Of a stretch of DNA of 5,656 nucleotides, positions 5,501 through 5,656 are shown piece by piece (the stretch's first letter is position 1; each line of letters starts with the position of its first letter). The translations under genes and the position numbers were made by a program. Source of the DNA: Planctomicrobium sp. (GTDB lineage: Bacteria > Planctomycetota > Planctomycetia > Planctomycetales > Planctomycetaceae); assembly GCA_018659505.1 (NCBI GenBank), contig JABJMI010000130.1, positions 1 through 5,656 on the forward strand, in the 5' to 3' direction. The notes beneath the pieces are model-generated. The model saw only the letters and a program-made list of their open reading frames with translations. It ran no database searches and was not told where the DNA came from.

Positions 5501-5656
5501 CCCTAGACACTAGTCCCTAGCCTCTAGACCGTTTTGAGCAGTGTAGAAGACCGACCAGTGAGACGGAAGCCTAGCGCGGCTTGATCAGCCGTAACCAAAT
5601 TGGAAGGTTTCATTCGAGCCGCTGGTCTAGGGGCTAGGGATCGAGGGGCAAGGGTA
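5501..5656. repeat. CTAG-heptad inverted-repeat element (runs to window edge)
   Basis: The left arm is a tandem 7-base repeat: CCCTAGA, CACTAGT, CCCTAGC, CTCTAGA, with CTAG at 5503, 5510, 5517 and 5524. The right arm carries the opposite orientation: GGTCTAG, GGGCTAG, GGATCGA, GGGGCAA (5624-5651), with CTAG at 5627 and 5634 before it decays. The arms 5514-5530 and 5624-5640 are reverse complements at 16 of 17 positions. About 93 bases between them hold small hairpins (AAGCC 5567-5571 with GGCTT 5578-5582; CGGCT 5577-5581 with AGCCG 5587-5591) and no ORF. It looks like a non-coding dispersed repeat or small non-autonomous element inserted upstream of sucD. Its right boundary is not seen. Confidence 0.72.

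Noticed and set aside
5600..5625. On the minus strand GGCTCGAATGAAACC looks slightly like a tRNA T-arm.
   Set aside because: The stem does not pair as a T-arm, and no acceptor, anticodon or D-arm can be folded around it.
5501..5656. CTAG heptads considered as a CRISPR or a minisatellite.
   Set aside because: Units are 7 bases with no spacers, and orientation flips between the arms; a CRISPR needs repeats of roughly 24-40 bases separated by unique spacers.

Overview
The window looks like chromosomal DNA from a free-living bacterium, most likely a planctomycete. This is an inference from three things: moderate GC, a Uma2-family gene, and a NrdR followed by an unknown protein that I associate with Planctomycetota. 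No rRNA or other marker gene is present to fix the taxonomy. There is no phage, transposase, CRISPR array, tRNA or rRNA gene.

Layout. 1-612 (+): the 3' part of an aquaporin/MIP channel whose start lies off the left edge. 692-1591 (+): a secreted zincin-type metallopeptidase-like protein (HEFAH ... EYFAE), probably started at a TTG with a good Shine-Dalgarno. 1592-1930: an AT-rich, gene-free spacer that probably carries the nrdR promoter. 1931-2398 (+): nrdR, the zinc-ribbon/ATP-cone repressor of ribonucleotide reductase genes. 2388-2819 (+): an uncharacterised 143-residue protein overlapping the end of nrdR and probably translationally coupled to it. 2820-3007: a spacer filled by a large imperfect inverted repeat rich in CAGAG. 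3008-3790 (+): a LutA/LldE-type protein with two cysteine-rich CCG domains, without its usual LutB/LutC partners. 3791-4360 (-): a Uma2-family (DUF820) protein that abuts the previous stop codon exactly and seems to lack two of its three core nuclease residues. 4361-4532: two hairpins, one of them probably the sucD terminator. 4533-5435 (-): sucD, the alpha subunit of succinyl-CoA synthetase. 5501-5656: an inverted-repeat element whose arms are degenerate 7-bp CTAG-centred tandem repeats. It runs to the right edge, where sucC would be expected if the usual sucC-sucD order holds.

How the genes relate. Most are unrelated housekeeping or accessory units rather than one pathway. SucD (TCA cycle, substrate-level phosphorylation) and the LutA-like protein (lactate oxidation) both belong to central carbon metabolism, but they are divided by the Uma2 gene and lie on opposite strands. 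The only clear operon-like pair is nrdR plus the unknown ORF. The points most worth following are that NrdR-coupled unknown protein, the degenerate Uma2, the secreted zincin, and the two structured intergenic repeats. I do not see a convincing multi-gene novel system here.
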